NCBI RefSeq assembly: GCF_004216755.1
Contig: NZ_SGWZ01000004.1
Span: 210,158 to 274,157 of the forward strand
Origin: Kerstersia gyiorum
GTDB lineage: Bacteria > Pseudomonadota > Gammaproteobacteria > Burkholderiales > Burkholderiaceae_B
Direction: 5' to 3'
Length of the DNA stretch: 64,000 bases
Shown here: one piece after another, positions 46,312 to 54,725 of the stretch
Position numbering within the stretch: position 1 is the stretch's first letter
Layout of the letters: each line of letters starts with the position of its first letter
Translations under genes and position numbers: made by a program
The notes under the pieces: model-generated
Told to the model about the DNA's origin: nothing
The model's input: the letters and a program-made list of their open reading frames with translations, nothing else
Database searches by the model: none

Positions 46312-47445
46312 ATGAGCAATACAAGTTACGACACTTATCGCGAGAACGTGGCTGGCCGTGCGGATGTGGAAGATACGCCGGAGCTGGTGGCCTACTACAA
46401 AGACCTGGACCGCCTGAAGGCAGGCGCGCTCTGGACCGTGGCCAACAAGATCGAGCCGTGGCAGCCCAAATCGGATTCCGTGCCGGTGCTGTGGCGCTAC
46501 CGCGAGCTGCGCGATCACGTGCTGCGCTCGGTTTCGCTGGTCACGCCGGAAAAAGCCGGCCGCCGCGTCATCTACCTGAACAACCCCGGCCGCCAGGAAG
46601 TCTCGGCCGCCGTGGGCTGGCTGTACTCCGGCCTGCAGGTCATGCACCCCGGCGAGGCAGCTTCGGCTCACGCGCACTCGTCGTCGGCGCTGCGCTTCAT
46701 CATGGAAGGGCGGGGCGCCTACACCATTGTCGACGGTCACAAGATGACGCTGGGCGCCAATGATTTCGTGCTGACGCCCAATGGTACCTGGCATGAACAT
46801 GGCGTCGAGGCCGACGGTCTGCCCTGCATCTGGCAGGACGGCCTGGATATTCCGCTGGTCAACGCGCTGGAAGCCGGTTTCTACGCCGTGCACCCGGACC
46901 TGAGCCAGGCGGTGGGTTACCCGGTGGATGATTCCGTGTCCATCTGGGGCGCTGCCGGGCTGCGCCCGCAGAATGTGGGCTGGAGCAAGCCGTACTCACC
47001 GCTCTTCAAGTATCAGTGGGAGCCGACCTACGAAGCGCTGCGCAAGCTGTCGGGGGCGCGCGAGGACAATCCTTTCGATGGCGCGCTGATGCACTACACC
47101 AATCCGGTCAGTGGCGGTCATGTCATGGCCACCATCGGCGCCAGCATGCAATTGCTGCGCCCGGGCTTCGAAGGCAAGGCTCATCGCCACACCGGCAGCT
47201 TCCTGTACCAGGTGGCCAAGGGCAAGGGCTATTCCATCATCAATGGCCAGCGTTTCGACTGGCAGGAACGGGACATCTTCTGCGTTCCGTCCTGGGCCTG
47301 GCACGAACACGTCAATGCCTCGCAAAGCGAAGATGCCTGCCTGTTCTGCTTCAACGACCTGCCGGTCATGGAAAAGCTCGGCCTGTATCGTGAAGAAGCG
47401 CTGGCCGACAACGGCGGCCATCAGCCGGTCCTGTCGCAGGAATAA
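46312..47445 (+). CDS. Gentisate 1,2-dioxygenase-like bicupin ring-cleavage enzyme
   Basis: Extradiol-type Fe(II) dioxygenase of the cupin superfamily, 377 residues. N-terminal cupin ligands are H120 and H122 in SAHAHSSSALRFIMEG and H161 in GTWHEHG; the second cupin has GKAHRHTGSFLYQ and WAWHEHV, so both halves keep histidines. The family cleaves gentisate, 1-hydroxy-2-naphthoate and amino/hydroxy analogues between the carboxyl-bearing carbon and its neighbour. With 5-hydroxyanthranilate the product would be maleamylpyruvate; with gentisate, maleylpyruvate. Followed after 152 bp by the FAH-family gene. Confidence 0.9.
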   Translation: MSNTSYDTYRENVAGRADVEDTPELVAYYKDLDRLKAGALWTVANKIEPWQPKSDSVPVLWRYRELRDHVLRSVSLVTPEKAGRRVIYLNNPGRQEVSAAVGWLYSGLQVMHPGEAASAHAHSSSALRFIMEGRGAYTIVDGHKMTLGANDFVLTPNGTWHEHGVEADGLPCIWQDGLDIPLVNALEAGFYAVHPDLSQAVGYPVDDSVSIWGAAGLRPQNVGWSKPYSPLFKYQWEPTYEALRKLSGAREDNPFDGALMHYTNPVSGGHVMATIGASMQLLRPGFEGKAHRHTGSFLYQVAKGKGYSIINGQRFDWQERDIFCVPSWAWHEHVNASQSEDACLFCFNDLPVMEKLGLYREEALADNGGHQPVLSQE

Positions 47446-47597
47446 TGCCGCAGCCCGGTGTGCGCTGGGCCACCGGGCCGCTTTCAATCACACCGCCGGG
47501 CAGCCATCAAGGCTTGCACGGTCCAGCAGTGCCGCCGGCAACGGCGGCGGGAATCTAGGCCGCAGCGCATCGTCGCGGCCCATTACGGAGAAAAGAA

Positions 47598-48521
47598 ATG
47601 CGTCTTGTCACTTACCGCACCGAACCGGCAGCCGCCGGACGCCTGGGCGCCATCGTCGACGACCTGGTGGTTGATCTGGAACTGTTTGGCGACGTCGCCG
47701 GCCAGCCCCTGCCCGACAACATGTTGGACTTCATCGACCTGGGCCCGTCGGCCGTCAAGCTCACCAGCCAGCTGCTGGCCGAGATGGAAGGTGAATTCCC
47801 CGTGGGCGTGGCGCTGCCGCTGGCCAACGTCAAGCTGCTGGCGCCGATTCCGCGCCCCCGCAAGAACATCTTCGGCATCGGCCTGAATTACGTCGAGCAC
47901 GTGGCCGAATCCAGCCGTACCCTGGATACCTCCAAGGAACTGCCCAAGGAGCCGGTGATTTTCTCCAAGCCGCCCACGAGCATCATCGGGCCGGGGGATG
48001 CCATCGAGCACAACAAGAAGATTACCCAGCAACTGGACTGGGAAGTGGAGTTGGCGGCCATTATCGGCACTCGCGCCACCCGCGTGAAAAAGGAAGATGC
48101 GCTGAAGTACGTGTTCGGCTACAGCGTGATGATCGACGTCAGCGCACGCGATTGCCGCCGCGCCGGCCAGTGGATCTATTCCAAGGGTCAGGACACCTAC
48201 GCGCCCTTCGGGCCGGTCATCGTCACTGCCGATGAAATCCCGGATCCCCACGTGCTGGACCTGAGCCTGACGCTCAATGGCGTGACCAAGCAATCGTCCA
48301 ATACGCGCCACATGCTGTTCAAGGTGGATACCCTGATTGCCGATATCAGCGCAGCCATTACGCTGGAACCGGGCGATATCATCGCCACCGGCACGCCCGA
48401 AGGCGTGGGTGCCGGCCGTTCGCCACAGGAATGGATGTGGCCGGGCGATGTGGTGCATGCCGTGGTCGAAGGCATCGGCGAATTGCGCCATCCCGTGGTT
48501 GACGCCACGCCGTTGGACTAA
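47598..48521 (+). CDS. Fumarylacetoacetate hydrolase-family acylpyruvase
   Basis: 307 residues; FAH catalytic domain from about residue 90 with GIGLNYVEHVAE, metal ligands in QLDWEVELAAIIG, and DIIATGTPEGVGAG. Such enzymes hydrolyse acylpyruvates to an acid plus pyruvate. Placed after a ring-cleavage dioxygenase and before a maleate isomerase it should split maleylpyruvate or maleamylpyruvate directly, with no glutathione-dependent isomerase gene nearby. The four genes from here to the maleate isomerase are spaced by 18 and 6 bp. Confidence 0.9.
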   Translation: MRLVTYRTEPAAAGRLGAIVDDLVVDLELFGDVAGQPLPDNMLDFIDLGPSAVKLTSQLLAEMEGEFPVGVALPLANVKLLAPIPRPRKNIFGIGLNYVEHVAESSRTLDTSKELPKEPVIFSKPPTSIIGPGDAIEHNKKITQQLDWEVELAAIIGTRATRVKKEDALKYVFGYSVMIDVSARDCRRAGQWIYSKGQDTYAPFGPVIVTADEIPDPHVLDLSLTLNGVTKQSSNTRHMLFKVDTLIADISAAITLEPGDIIATGTPEGVGAGRSPQEWMWPGDVVHAVVEGIGELRHPVVDATPLD

Positions 48522-48539
48522 CAGGGAAAGAGGCCTGTC

Positions 48540-49559
48540 ATGTTGAATCTTCCCCGTTTCAAGGCAGCTGCCGTGCAGGCGGCGCCGGTTTTCCTCGATA
48601 CCGATGCGACGGTCGACAAGGTTTGCGCGCTGATCCGCGAAGCCGCGGACAATGGCGCCAAGCTGGTTGCCTTCCCGGAAGTCTTCGTGGCAGGCTACCC
48701 CTACTGGAGCTGGATCATGAATCCGGTGGAGGGCAGCCCCTGGTTCGAGAAACTGGTGCGCTCCTCTATTGAGATTCCCGGCCCGGAGATCGCCAAGATC
48801 GCTCAGGCTGCGGCACGCCATGACATCAATGTCGTGATCGGCGTCAACGAGCGTTCGCGCTACGGCATCGGCACGATCTACAACACGGTTGTCACCATCA
48901 GCAATGAAGGCCGCATCCTGGGGCGCCACCGCAAGTTGGTGCCAACCTGGGCGGAAAAGCTGACCTGGACGCCGGGCGACGGTTCCGCCTTGCGCGTGCA
49001 TCAGACCAACATCGGCCCGCTGGGCGCGCTGGCCTGCGGCGAGAACACCAATACGCTGGCGCGCTTTGCGCTGCTGGCGCAAGGCGAACTGGTACACGTG
49101 GCCAGCTATATCGCCTTGCCGGTGGCACCGGCGGACTATGACATGGCCGAAGCCATCAAGGTCCGCGCCGCCGCGCACTGTTTCGAAGGCAAGCTGTTCA
49201 CCATTGTGTCCTGCTCGACGGTGTCCGAAGAAATCATCGCTGCGATGGAAGCCACGCATCCGCAAGCGCGCGAGCTGCTGAGCCGCCGCAACAGCGCCTT
49301 CTCCGGTTTCCTGGGCCCGGACGGGCGCGTGATCGGCCAGCCGCTGATCGACGATGAAGGCATCGTGTATGCGGAGCTGGATCTGTCGCGTTGCATCCAG
49401 CCGCGCCAGATGCACGACATTACCGGCCACTACAACCGCTTCGATGTGTTCGACCTGCGCGTCAACCGGCGTCCGCTGGAGGCCGCCCAATTCAACGATG
49501 GCGGCGCGCCGCTTCCCGAATTTGACCTCGAGCCGGTGCGTCCCGGCGAGGCGGAGTAA
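48540..49559 (+). CDS. Nitrilase-superfamily carbon-nitrogen hydrolase
   Basis: 339 residues with the complete catalytic set: Glu47 in FPEVFVAGYPYW, Lys132 in HRKLVPTW and Cys166 in LACGENTNTLARF. The CGENTN box is that of branch-1 nitrilases. Annotated alone it would be called an aliphatic or aryl nitrilase. Its place between an acylpyruvase and a maleate isomerase suggests that it instead hydrolyses maleamate to maleate and ammonia, which is required if ring cleavage acts on 5-hydroxyanthranilate. Indole-3-acetonitrile hydrolysis to IAA is a second possibility. Activity is inference; family is firm. Confidence 0.88.
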   Translation: MLNLPRFKAAAVQAAPVFLDTDATVDKVCALIREAADNGAKLVAFPEVFVAGYPYWSWIMNPVEGSPWFEKLVRSSIEIPGPEIAKIAQAAARHDINVVIGVNERSRYGIGTIYNTVVTISNEGRILGRHRKLVPTWAEKLTWTPGDGSALRVHQTNIGPLGALACGENTNTLARFALLAQGELVHVASYIALPVAPADYDMAEAIKVRAAAHCFEGKLFTIVSCSTVSEEIIAAMEATHPQARELLSRRNSAFSGFLGPDGRVIGQPLIDDEGIVYAELDLSRCIQPRQMHDITGHYNRFDVFDLRVNRRPLEAAQFNDGGAPLPEFDLEPVRPGEAE

Positions 49560-49565
49560 AGCATT

Positions 49566-50324
49566 ATGAGCAATCAGATGAATTACCGCATCGGCCAGAT
49601 CGTCCCGTCGTCGAATACGACGATGGAAACCGAGATCCCAGCCATCCTGCGCGCGCGCGAACTGGTGGCGCCGGAGCGCTTCACCTTCCATTCGAGCCGT
49701 ATGCGCATGAAGCATGTGACCAAGGAAGAGCTGAGCAAGATGGACGGCGACAGCGACCGTTGCGCATTGGAACTGTCCGACGCCAGGGTGGATGTGCTGG
49801 GCTACGCCTGCCTGGTCGCCATTATGAGCATGGGGCGCGGCTACCATCGCGTGTCTGAGCAGCGACTGCACCAACGCACCGTGGAAAACGGCGGGCCGGC
49901 GCCGGTGGTGACCAGCGCCGGTGCGCTGGTGGACGGCCTGCATGCGATAGGCGCGAAGAAAGTCTCCATCCTGGCGCCCTACATGAAGCCGCTGACGGCG
50001 CTGGTCATCGACTACATCGAAAACGAAGGCATCGAGGTCGTTGACAGCATTTCGCTGGAAATCCCCGACAACCTGGAAGTCGGCCGCCAGGACCCGCGCG
50101 CGCCCATCGAAATCACCAAGAAGCTCAACACCCAGGGCGTGGATGCGGTGATCGCGTCGGCCTGCGTGCAGATGCCTTCGCTGGCCTCGATTCAGGCGAT
50201 CGAGGACCGCGTCGGCCTGCCGGTGCTGTCGTCGTCGGTGGCAACCACCTACATGATGCTCAAGCGCCTGGGGTTGGATACCTCGGTGCCGGGCTTCGGA
50301 TCGCTGCTGTCGGGCAAGTACTGA
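49566..50324 (+). CDS. Maleate cis-trans isomerase (Asp/Glu racemase superfamily)
   Basis: Converts maleate to fumarate. It has 252 residues. The two catalytic cysteines are C82 in LGYACLVAIM and C200 in IASACVQMPSL; their 118-residue spacing equals that of the characterised maleate isomerase pair Cys76/Cys194. N-terminal IGQIVPSSNTTMETEIPAI and C-terminal PGFGSLLSG also fit MaiA/NicE. It starts 6 bp after the nitrilase stop. It defines the end of the lower pathway: maleate, not fumarylpyruvate, is the intermediate, and fumarate enters the citric-acid cycle. Confidence 0.9.
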   Translation: MSNQMNYRIGQIVPSSNTTMETEIPAILRARELVAPERFTFHSSRMRMKHVTKEELSKMDGDSDRCALELSDARVDVLGYACLVAIMSMGRGYHRVSEQRLHQRTVENGGPAPVVTSAGALVDGLHAIGAKKVSILAPYMKPLTALVIDYIENEGIEVVDSISLEIPDNLEVGRQDPRAPIEITKKLNTQGVDAVIASACVQMPSLASIQAIEDRVGLPVLSSSVATTYMMLKRLGLDTSVPGFGSLLSGKY

Positions 50325-50454
50325 CGCAGGCTGCGCCACCCGCCTTGCCCGGCCGGTGGCGTGGCCCGGCCCGCCCGGTGCCGCCGGGCGGGCTGCCTGC
50401 AGAACACAAGCGGCAGCTCCAATGACGGGCGCCGCAAAAAAGGAGGAGCAAGAC

Positions 50455-51246
50455 ATGGCTGGAGAACAAGTTCTGGGTACCCTGGTGCAGGCGTTGGCAG
50501 GTGGCAGCGTGCGCATCGTCGACCTCACACAGGTGCTGTCGCCGCGCTTTCCTGCGCTGCAACTGCCGCCGCAATTCGGCCAGACCGCCGGCTTCAGCAT
50601 CGAGCGCATCAGCCGCTACGATGAAAACGGCCCGGGCTGGTACTGGAACAACTTCACCTGTGGTGAACATACCGGTACCCATTTCGATGCGCCCGCGCAC
50701 TGGATCACCGGCAAGGACCACCCCTGCAATACTGTCGATACGATCCCCGCTGAAAATTTCGTGCGTCCGGCAGTGGTCATTGATGCGAGCGCGCAGGTAG
50801 CGCAGGATGCAGACTGGCTGCTGACACCTGAATTCCTGGAAGCGTGGGAAAGCCAGCATGGGCGCATCCCCGAAGGGGCCTGGGTGCTGTTCCGTACGGA
50901 TTGGTCATTGCGTGCCGATGATGCCGAGGCCTTCCTGGGCATGCGTGAAGATGGCGCCCATACGCCCGGCCCATCGCAGGCGGCGGTTGAGTGGATGATT
51001 CACCAGCGCAAGGTGCATGGCTTTGGCGTGGAAACCATCAATACCGATGCCGGACAATCCTATGCCTGGCCCGTGCCGTATCCCTGCCATACCCTGATGC
51101 ATGGCTCGAACCGCTACGGCCTGCAGTGCCTGAAGAACCTGGACAAGCTGCCGCCGCAAGGCGCGGTGATCCTGTCGGCGCCGCTGAAGATCGAAGGCGG
51201 CTCCGGCAGCCCGCTGCGCGTGCTGGCGCTGGTGCCCGCAGCATAA
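50455..51246 (+). CDS. Cyclase/kynurenine-formamidase family hydrolase, probable isatin hydrolase
   Basis: 263 residues from the ATG at 50455, set by AGGAGG 8 bp upstream. The metal motif H72-T-G-T-H76-F-D78-A-P-A-H82 is the HxGTHxDxPxH signature of this Mn/Zn family. The family includes isatin hydrolase (isatin to isatinate) and kynurenine formamidase. Tryptophan-pathway genes are absent, while IorAB and an aminobenzoyl-CoA monooxygenase are in the same cluster, so isatin hydrolase is preferred. Last gene before a strong terminator. Confidence 0.85.
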   Translation: MAGEQVLGTLVQALAGGSVRIVDLTQVLSPRFPALQLPPQFGQTAGFSIERISRYDENGPGWYWNNFTCGEHTGTHFDAPAHWITGKDHPCNTVDTIPAENFVRPAVVIDASAQVAQDADWLLTPEFLEAWESQHGRIPEGAWVLFRTDWSLRADDAEAFLGMREDGAHTPGPSQAAVEWMIHQRKVHGFGVETINTDAGQSYAWPVPYPCHTLMHGSNRYGLQCLKNLDKLPPQGAVILSAPLKIEGGSGSPLRVLALVPAA

Positions 51247-51420
51247 ATACATTGCTGCGCACCGGCTGGCAGGCAGGCCGGGCGTGGTGTGGGGAACCCT
51301 CTCGGGTCTCGGGAGGGGTATTGACCACACGCCTAAGCGCAAGCCCTGGACTTTAGTCCGGGGTCAAGCGTGGCGGTATTTATCAGGTGCCGCAGGCACC
51401 CCCGTAGGGTGGCGGAGAGG

Positions 51421-51482
51421 CTTCGGCCTTCAGGCCGAAGTTCTTCACAGCAGCACCCGGGTTATCGGGTGCTGTTTTTTTT
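51421..51482 (+). terminator. Tandem hairpins ending the first catabolic operon
   Basis: First a perfect CTTCGGCCT-TC-AGGCCGAAG hairpin (51421-51440), then CAGCACCCG (51451-51459) with CGGGTGCTG (51466-51474) followed by eight T. The second is a textbook Rho-independent terminator. Confidence 0.92.
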
Positions 51483-51668
51483 GTCCGGACGGCGGGCAGC
51501 CAGCAGGAAACCGGCTGCCCGGGGAATGAATGCAGGCGAATACAGGGCAGGGCGTCTGTCCCTGGCCAGTTTCGTCAATTACTATACTTTTCACGTTTTT
51601 CTTCAAGCATTCAGAGAGAAATTTTTCCATCAGTACATACGCTTAATGGTTTCCTACCATTTTCAGTG

Positions 51669-51694
51669 GAATATGTTTAGAAATAAACTATTCA
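51669..51694 (+). promoter_or_regulatory. Shared AT-rich element, copy 3, within a palindrome
   Basis: AGAAATAAA-C-TATTCA at 51679-51694. The wider sequence GAATA-T-GTTTA-GAAA-TAAAC-TATTC (51669-51693) is palindromic apart from one extra T, the best dyad of the three copies, about 58 bp before the reductase start. Confidence 0.6.
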
Positions 51695-51751
51695 TCACTG
51701 ATATAAGTCCTTGGCGCTGGCGCTTTGGGGCGCTGCACGTAGGAGATGATG

Positions 51752-52723
51752 ATGGAAATTCTGGATCTGGTTGTCAGCGACACCAGGCAATTGACCCCCC
51801 TGGTGCGGCAGATCACGCTGCGTTCAGTGGACGGCGCCGCCTTGCCGGCAGCCCAGGCAGGGGCACACCTGAAGATCGCGATTCCCGGACTGGACGAGCC
51901 GCGCTGCTATTCGCTGGTGCTGGCCGGAGAAGAATCCTGTACGGATGATGGGCCGCAGCAGGCGTACTGCCTCGGGGTGCGCCTGGAGTCGGACAGCAGT
52001 GGGGGCTCGCGCTTCATGCACGCCCTGAAAATGGGGGATCGCGTACAGGCCAGTGTGCCGCGCAATGATTTTCCCTTGCAGGAACATGCAGGCCAGGCCG
52101 TGCTGATTGCCGGTGGTATCGGCATTACCCCCATTCTCAGCATGGCAGTCGCATTGCGTTGTGCAGGCCGCCCGTTCCAGACCCACTACTGCGCCAGCAG
52201 CCGCGAGCACATGGCATTCCTGCCCGAGCTGCAGGCCGTGGCCGGCGATGGCCTGGCCTTGCACCCGGCCGATGAACCCGGTGGCCGGCTGGACCTGTCG
52301 CAACTCATGGCCAGCGTCCCGCGCGACAGCCATCTTTATGTGTGCGGCCCGCGCCGCATGCTGGACGCCTTGCTGGAGCACGGCAAGGAACTGGCCTGGC
52401 CGGCCTGCCAGCTGCACTTCGAATTGTTCGAGACGGCAACCCCGCAGGAAGGCGACCAGGCGTTTGAAATCGAGCTGCGGCAATCGGGCATGGTTCTGCA
52501 GGTGCCCGCCGACCGCACGATTGCGGATGTGCTCGAAGAAGCCGGTTGCGATCCCATGTACGACTGCAAACGGGGTGAGTGCGGCGTGTGTTCGGTCGAT
52601 GTGCTCGACGGCACCCCCGATCATCGCGACTACTTCCTGTCCGACTCCGAAAAGGCGGCAGGCAAGGTGATCCAGATCTGTATTTCACGCTCGAAAAGCC
52701 CGCGGCTGGTGCTCGATCTCTGA
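51752..52723 (+). CDS. Oxygenase reductase: flavin/NAD(P)H domains with C-terminal 2Fe-2S ferredoxin (VanB/PDR type)
   Basis: Passes electrons from NAD(P)H to the Rieske oxygenase encoded next. It has 323 residues from the third of three tandem ATGs, best spaced from AGGAG at 51741. Flavin-binding motif RCYSLVLAG near 50-60, NAD(P)H-binding GGIGITPILSMA and CGPRRMLDALL, then a plant-type 2Fe-2S domain with Cys residues in YDCKRGECGVCSVDV and the last Cys in IQICISRS. This phthalate-dioxygenase-reductase order means no separate ferredoxin is needed. First gene of the second catabolic operon. Confidence 0.93.
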   Translation: MEILDLVVSDTRQLTPLVRQITLRSVDGAALPAAQAGAHLKIAIPGLDEPRCYSLVLAGEESCTDDGPQQAYCLGVRLESDSSGGSRFMHALKMGDRVQASVPRNDFPLQEHAGQAVLIAGGIGITPILSMAVALRCAGRPFQTHYCASSREHMAFLPELQAVAGDGLALHPADEPGGRLDLSQLMASVPRDSHLYVCGPRRMLDALLEHGKELAWPACQLHFELFETATPQEGDQAFEIELRQSGMVLQVPADRTIADVLEEAGCDPMYDCKRGECGVCSVDVLDGTPDHRDYFLSDSEKAAGKVIQICISRSKSPRLVLDL

Positions 52724-52811
52724 GCCGCTGCGCAAAGTACGCCTGGCGCCTGGCGGCACTGGCAAGGATACCGGCCCGGCCAGGCAACAGGATAACGATA
52801 GGGAGACTGAT

Positions 52812-54242
52812 ATGACGATGGAAGCGCAGTCAGCGGTAGCAACGGCGCCCCACGCGGCACCTGGCGCCTGTGGAACGGCGATCCGCCAGCCCGGCGAAGC
52901 CGGCGGGGTATCTGCCGGCAAGTACCGCAACAACCCCGCCGCAATACGCGCCCTGGTGCGCGACACGGAGGTCCACAAGGATTTGTACGTCGACCCGGAG
53001 CTGTTCGAGCTGGAGATGCGCCATCTCTTTGCCAATACCTGGGTGTATGTCGGCCATGCCAGCCAGGTGCCGAACAAGGGCGACTATTACACCACTACGG
53101 TGGGTACTGAGCCCGTCATCATGGTGCGTCACACCGATGACAGCATCAAGGTGCTCTATAACCGCTGCCCGCACAAGGGCGTGAAGATCGCAGCCGAGGC
53201 CTGTGGCAATACCGGGAAATTCTTCCGCTGTCCGTATCACGCCTGGACTTTCCGTACCGACGGCCGGCTGCTTGCGATTCCGCTCAAGAAGGGCTACGAG
53301 AACACCGGCTTTGAAAACAGCGAAGCGACCCGGGGCATGGCGCCGGTCGGAGCGGTGGAGGTCTATCGTGATTTTGTGTTCTGCCGCCTGAATCCCGAAG
53401 GCGACGATTTCCAGAGTTTCTTCGGCGAATCGCTGTCCACGCTGGACAACATGGTGGACCGCTCGCCGGAGGGCCGCCTGGAAGTGGCTGGCGGCGTGGT
53501 GCGCTACATGCATCACTGCAACTGGAAGATGCTGGTAGACAACCAGACGGACACCTGTCACCCGATGGTCGCGCACGAATCCTCGGCGGGAACGGCAGTC
53601 AAGGTCTGGAACGAGGCGCCGGAAGGCACGCCCAAGCCCATGGCGGTAGAGCTGTTCGCGCCCTTCATGTCGCCCTATGAGTTTTTCGAAGGCATGGGCA
53701 TCCGAGTCTGGCAGAACGGCCATGGGCACACCGGTGTGGCGGATTCCATTCATGCGGCCTACTCGGAAATCCCGGAATACTGGGACCGCATGGTGGCGGC
53801 CTATGGCGAGCAACGAGCCAAGGAAATCCTGGGCGACGTGCGTCACAACACGGTTTATTTCCCGCACATCATGGTGAAGGGCCCGATCCAGACCCTGCGT
53901 ATCTTCAAGCCGGTGGCCGTGGACAAGACACTGGTCGAATCCTGGACTTTCCGGCTGGTGGGCGCGCCGGACAAATTGCTGGAACGCACGCTCATGTACA
54001 ACCGGCTGATCAATGCACCGACCTCGGTGGTGGGCCATGACGACCTGGAAATGTACGAACGCGCCCAGGAAGGCCTGCAATCGCGTGGCCGCGACTGGAT
54101 GAACGTCGGGCGCCTGTATGAAGCGGGCGAGGAAGACCGGACCAACGTCGTGACCAACGGCACCAATGAAATGCAGATGCGCGCCCAGTTCCGGGCCTGG
54201 TTGCGCTACATGCTGGCTGACATGCAAGGAGAACAGGCATGA
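52812..54242 (+). CDS. iadD: Rieske ring-hydroxylating oxygenase, large (alpha) subunit, IadD-like
   Basis: 476 residues. Rieske 2Fe-2S ligands: C119-P-H121 and C140-P-Y-H143. Mononuclear iron region: DNQTDTCHPMVAHES, with D247 bridging and H250/H255 as ligands. Paired with a beta subunit and a PDR-type reductase, as in benzoate-dioxygenase-like systems. In Variovorax the two-subunit oxygenase IadDE was shown to be necessary and sufficient for IAA degradation; the present gene sits with the same kinds of partners. Benzoate- or salicylate-type substrates remain possible. AGGGAG at 52799-52804 supports the start. Confidence 0.85.
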   Translation: MTMEAQSAVATAPHAAPGACGTAIRQPGEAGGVSAGKYRNNPAAIRALVRDTEVHKDLYVDPELFELEMRHLFANTWVYVGHASQVPNKGDYYTTTVGTEPVIMVRHTDDSIKVLYNRCPHKGVKIAAEACGNTGKFFRCPYHAWTFRTDGRLLAIPLKKGYENTGFENSEATRGMAPVGAVEVYRDFVFCRLNPEGDDFQSFFGESLSTLDNMVDRSPEGRLEVAGGVVRYMHHCNWKMLVDNQTDTCHPMVAHESSAGTAVKVWNEAPEGTPKPMAVELFAPFMSPYEFFEGMGIRVWQNGHGHTGVADSIHAAYSEIPEYWDRMVAAYGEQRAKEILGDVRHNTVYFPHIMVKGPIQTLRIFKPVAVDKTLVESWTFRLVGAPDKLLERTLMYNRLINAPTSVVGHDDLEMYERAQEGLQSRGRDWMNVGRLYEAGEEDRTNVVTNGTNEMQMRAQFRAWLRYMLADMQGEQA

Positions 54243-54715
54243 GCGTGACCAAGGACGAGCTGGCGGACTTCGTGTATGCCGAGGCGCGCATGTTGGACGA
54301 GCAGCGTTTCGAGGAATGGCTGGCGCTGTTCACGGCAGATGGCCGCTACTGGATGCCGCTCAGTCACGGCCAGACTGATCCGGTGCTGGAGAACTCGTTG
54401 ATGTACGAAGACGGCCTGTTGCTGCGCATCCGCGTCGAGCGCCTAGCAGGGCAGCGCACATTCTCGCAGCAGCCCAAGAGCCGTTGCCATCACCTGTTGC
54501 AAAGGCCGGAGGTAGAGCAGCACGGCGAGCAAGGCGAGCACGTGGTACGCACCGCCTTCCATTACACGGAAACCCGGCAGGACCAGCAGACCATGTATGT
54601 CGGCTGGACTCGCCACCATCTGGTGGAAACGCCGGATGGCCTGCGCATCCGCCTGAAACGCGTCGACCTGCTGAACTGCGACGCGCCCTTCAGCAATATC
54701 CAGCTCTTCATGTAA
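54239..54715 (+). CDS. iadE: Ring-hydroxylating oxygenase, small (beta) subunit, IadE-like
   Basis: 158 residues with the cystatin-like beta-subunit fold: EARMLDEQRFEEWLALFTADGRYWMPLS is the standard N-terminal segment (landmark: DEQRFEEWLALFTADGRYW), and the C-terminal strand ends DAPFSNIQLFM. It overlaps the alpha gene by ATGA, so the subunits are made in step. Structural role in the alpha3beta3 oxygenase; no catalytic residues expected. Confidence 0.85.
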   Translation: MSVTKDELADFVYAEARMLDEQRFEEWLALFTADGRYWMPLSHGQTDPVLENSLMYEDGLLLRIRVERLAGQRTFSQQPKSRCHHLLQRPEVEQHGEQGEHVVRTAFHYTETRQDQQTMYVGWTRHHLVETPDGLRIRLKRVDLLNCDAPFSNIQLFM

Positions 54716-54725
54716 CGAGGCTACG

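Larger units (their letters stand above)
51247..51751. other. 505-bp intergenic region between the two catabolic operons
   Basis: Holds a perfect hairpin (51421-51440), a strong terminator (51451-51482), then an AT-rich segment (51570-51710) with copy 3 of the shared element inside a palindrome, and AGGAG at 51741-51745. The GC-rich first 170 bp show no gene. Confidence 0.6.

Noticed and set aside
46312..50324. Simple salicylate-gentisate degradation cluster
   Set aside because: Kept as the main alternative but not preferred: it leaves IorAB, the isatin-hydrolase-like gene, the amidase, the thiolase-fold/DUF35 pair and the Rieske oxygenase unexplained.
50455..51246. Kynurenine formamidase of tryptophan degradation
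   Set aside because: Shares the metal motif, but no kynureninase or tryptophan dioxygenase gene lies nearby.
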